Assembly: GCA_934446485.1 (NCBI GenBank)
Contig: CAKSEM010000097.1
Coordinates: 1-5,741, forward strand
Direction of reading: 5' to 3'
DNA from: an uncultured Eubacteriales bacterium
GTDB lineage: Bacteria; Bacillota; Clostridia; Oscillospirales; CAG-272
Length of the DNA: 5,741 nt
Of the stretch, positions 5,430 to 5,741 are shown in pieces (within the stretch, counting starts at the first letter, position 1; the number at the start of each line of letters is the position of its first letter). The position numbers were made by a program, and so were the translations under genes. Below the pieces are notes generated by a model. That model was not told where the DNA came from. It ran no database searches and saw nothing but the letters and a program-made list of their open reading frames with translations.

Positions 5430-5575
5430 GTTCGAGCGATCTGGAATTTGCGGAACATCGTACGTACGGACTCCCGATGGTCGGACTGCGGGCGCGCAAG
5501 CGTTTCAATATCCGATGATCGCAGAAGATCAGCAGTTTTCGACTTTCCGAAAGTTCGGTTTGACGGTTGTTTTTA
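5430..5575 (+). ncRNA. Candidate structured leader or small RNA upstream of tRNA-Leu
   Basis: The transcript from the consensus promoter would begin here. GCGATC (5436-5441) can pair with GATCGC (5517-5522), and the helix continues inward, with internal loops, through GGA/TCC (5443-5445 with 5511-5513), TTG/CAA (5448-5450 with 5506-5508) and AAC/GTT (5454-5456 with 5502-5504). Inside are CCGA-TGG-TCGG (5474-5484) and CGC-GCAA-GCG (5493-5502), a GNRA-capped hairpin that would compete at base 5502. After it, CCGA-AAGT-TCGG (5547-5558) precedes the T-rich stretch 5565-5574. An irregular rod with internal loops recalls 6S RNA in general form only; I could not identify conserved 6S, SRP or T-box motifs. 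It may simply be a 5' leader removed by RNase P. Confidence 0.3.
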
Positions 5576-5584
5576 ACTTAATAT

Positions 5585-5671
5585 GCGGATATGGCGGAAT
5601 TGGCAGACGCGCTAGATTCAGGTTCTAGTCGGGGCAACTCGGTGAAGGTTCAAGTCCTTTTATCCGCACCA
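5585..5671 (+). tRNA. tRNA-Leu(CAG) with encoded CCA
   Basis: An 87-base class II tRNA. The acceptor stem GCGGATA (5585-5591) pairs with TATCCGC (5661-5667), followed by discriminator A and encoded CCA (5669-5671). The anticodon stem CTAGA/TCTAG (5612-5616 with 5624-5628) encloses the loop TTCAGGT, with anticodon CAG at 5619-5621, which reads CUG leucine codons. A long variable arm (about 5629-5643) is typical of tRNA-Leu. The T arm has loop TTCAAGT (5649-5655), and the D arm is GCG/CGC. All stems pair, so it should be functional. Confidence 0.97.
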
Positions 5672-5674
5672 TAT

Positions 5675-5728
5675 AAAGACACCATTGAAATCTGAACCCT
5701 TAAGTTCGGAGTCAATGGTGTTTTTATT
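5675..5728 (+). terminator. Strong long-stem intrinsic terminator after tRNA-Leu
   Basis: ACACCATTGA (5679-5688) pairs perfectly with TCAATGGTGT (5712-5721). An inner stem, CTGAAC (5692-5697) with GTTCGG (5704-5709, one G-U), caps it with the loop CCTTAA. A T tract (5720-5728) follows, and the flanking AAAG/TTTT can extend the base. It ends the tRNA unit; the A-rich 5' side means it could also act on leftward transcription. Confidence 0.9.
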
Positions 5729-5741
5729 ATAAAATCCAGTA

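Larger units (their letters stand above)
5320..5584 (+). other. Intergenic region: terminator, promoter and structured leader or small RNA before tRNA-Leu
   Basis: This stretch holds a GC-rich hairpin after rpiB (5325-5350), a consensus promoter (5393-5422) and then about 155 bases before the tRNA with no convincing ORF. That last part can fold on itself (see the RNA candidate at 5430-5575). A 13-codon frame at 5477-5518 has no ribosome binding site. Confidence 0.65.

Noticed and set aside
5477..5518. 13-residue leader peptide before the tRNA
   Set aside because: No Shine-Dalgarno, and no run of leucine or other regulatory codons. A coding leader ahead of a tRNA gene would be odd.
5430..5584. 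T-box, SRP RNA or known riboswitch
   Set aside because: The T-box AGGGTGGNACCGCG block, the SRP GGAA-capped helix 8 motif and the conserved cores of common riboswitches are not visible.
1..5741. CRISPR array, insertion sequence, attachment site or defence island
   Set aside because: I saw no regularly spaced direct repeats, transposase or integrase motifs, or terminal inverted repeats, and the genes are housekeeping types. No attachment-type repeat of the tRNA 3' end was seen in the window.

Overview
This window most likely comes from an anaerobic, spore-former-type member of the Clostridia (Bacillota), perhaps an Oscillospiraceae/Ruminococcaceae-like lineage. The evidence is a SpoVB-type flippase beside a tilS-like gene, near-perfect SigA promoters (TTGACA-17-TATAAT and TTGACA-18-TGATATAAT), AAGGAGG-type ribosome binding sites, a CCA-encoding tRNA gene and intrinsic terminators. 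Base composition is near 50% GC with frequent ATA isoleucine codons. The taxonomic placement is inference; there is no rRNA or other marker to fix it.

Left part (1-2076, minus strand). A SpoVB/MurJ-like polysaccharide or lipid flippase (508-2076) is followed by a two-helix small membrane protein of unknown function (156-389), then the first 42 codons of a PP-loop ATPase, very probably tRNA(Ile)-lysidine synthase TilS, which runs off the left edge. Two good minus-strand promoters (490-518, overlapping the spoVB 3' end, and 433-462) give the small membrane gene and tilS transcription independent of spoVB.

Middle (2077-2472). This divergent intergenic region holds a perfect SigA promoter firing rightward, a roughly 214-nt leader to the first rightward gene, and two perfect inverted repeats on the spoVB side.

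Right part (2473-5319, plus strand). A tightly packed run of genes (4-nt overlap, 2-nt gap, 0-nt gap, 53-nt gap) encodes a hemolysin III/PAQR membrane protein, a minimal RadC-like JAB/MPN protein whose JAMM glutamate appears to be missing, TsaE and TsaB (t6A tRNA modification) and RpiB (ribose-5-phosphate isomerase B). A GC-rich hairpin follows. The end of the window is a separate transcription unit: a consensus extended -10 promoter, a roughly 155-nt structured leader or possible small RNA with no convincing ORF, tRNA-Leu(CAG) with encoded CCA, and a strong long-stem terminator.

Most of the window is housekeeping. tRNA biology recurs (TilS, TsaE, TsaB, tRNA-Leu), but no defence system, mobile element, CRISPR array or obviously new multi-gene system is visible. 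The least ordinary items are the compact RadC-like protein, the unexplained RNA region before the tRNA, the small membrane protein before tilS, and the palindromes upstream of spoVB.
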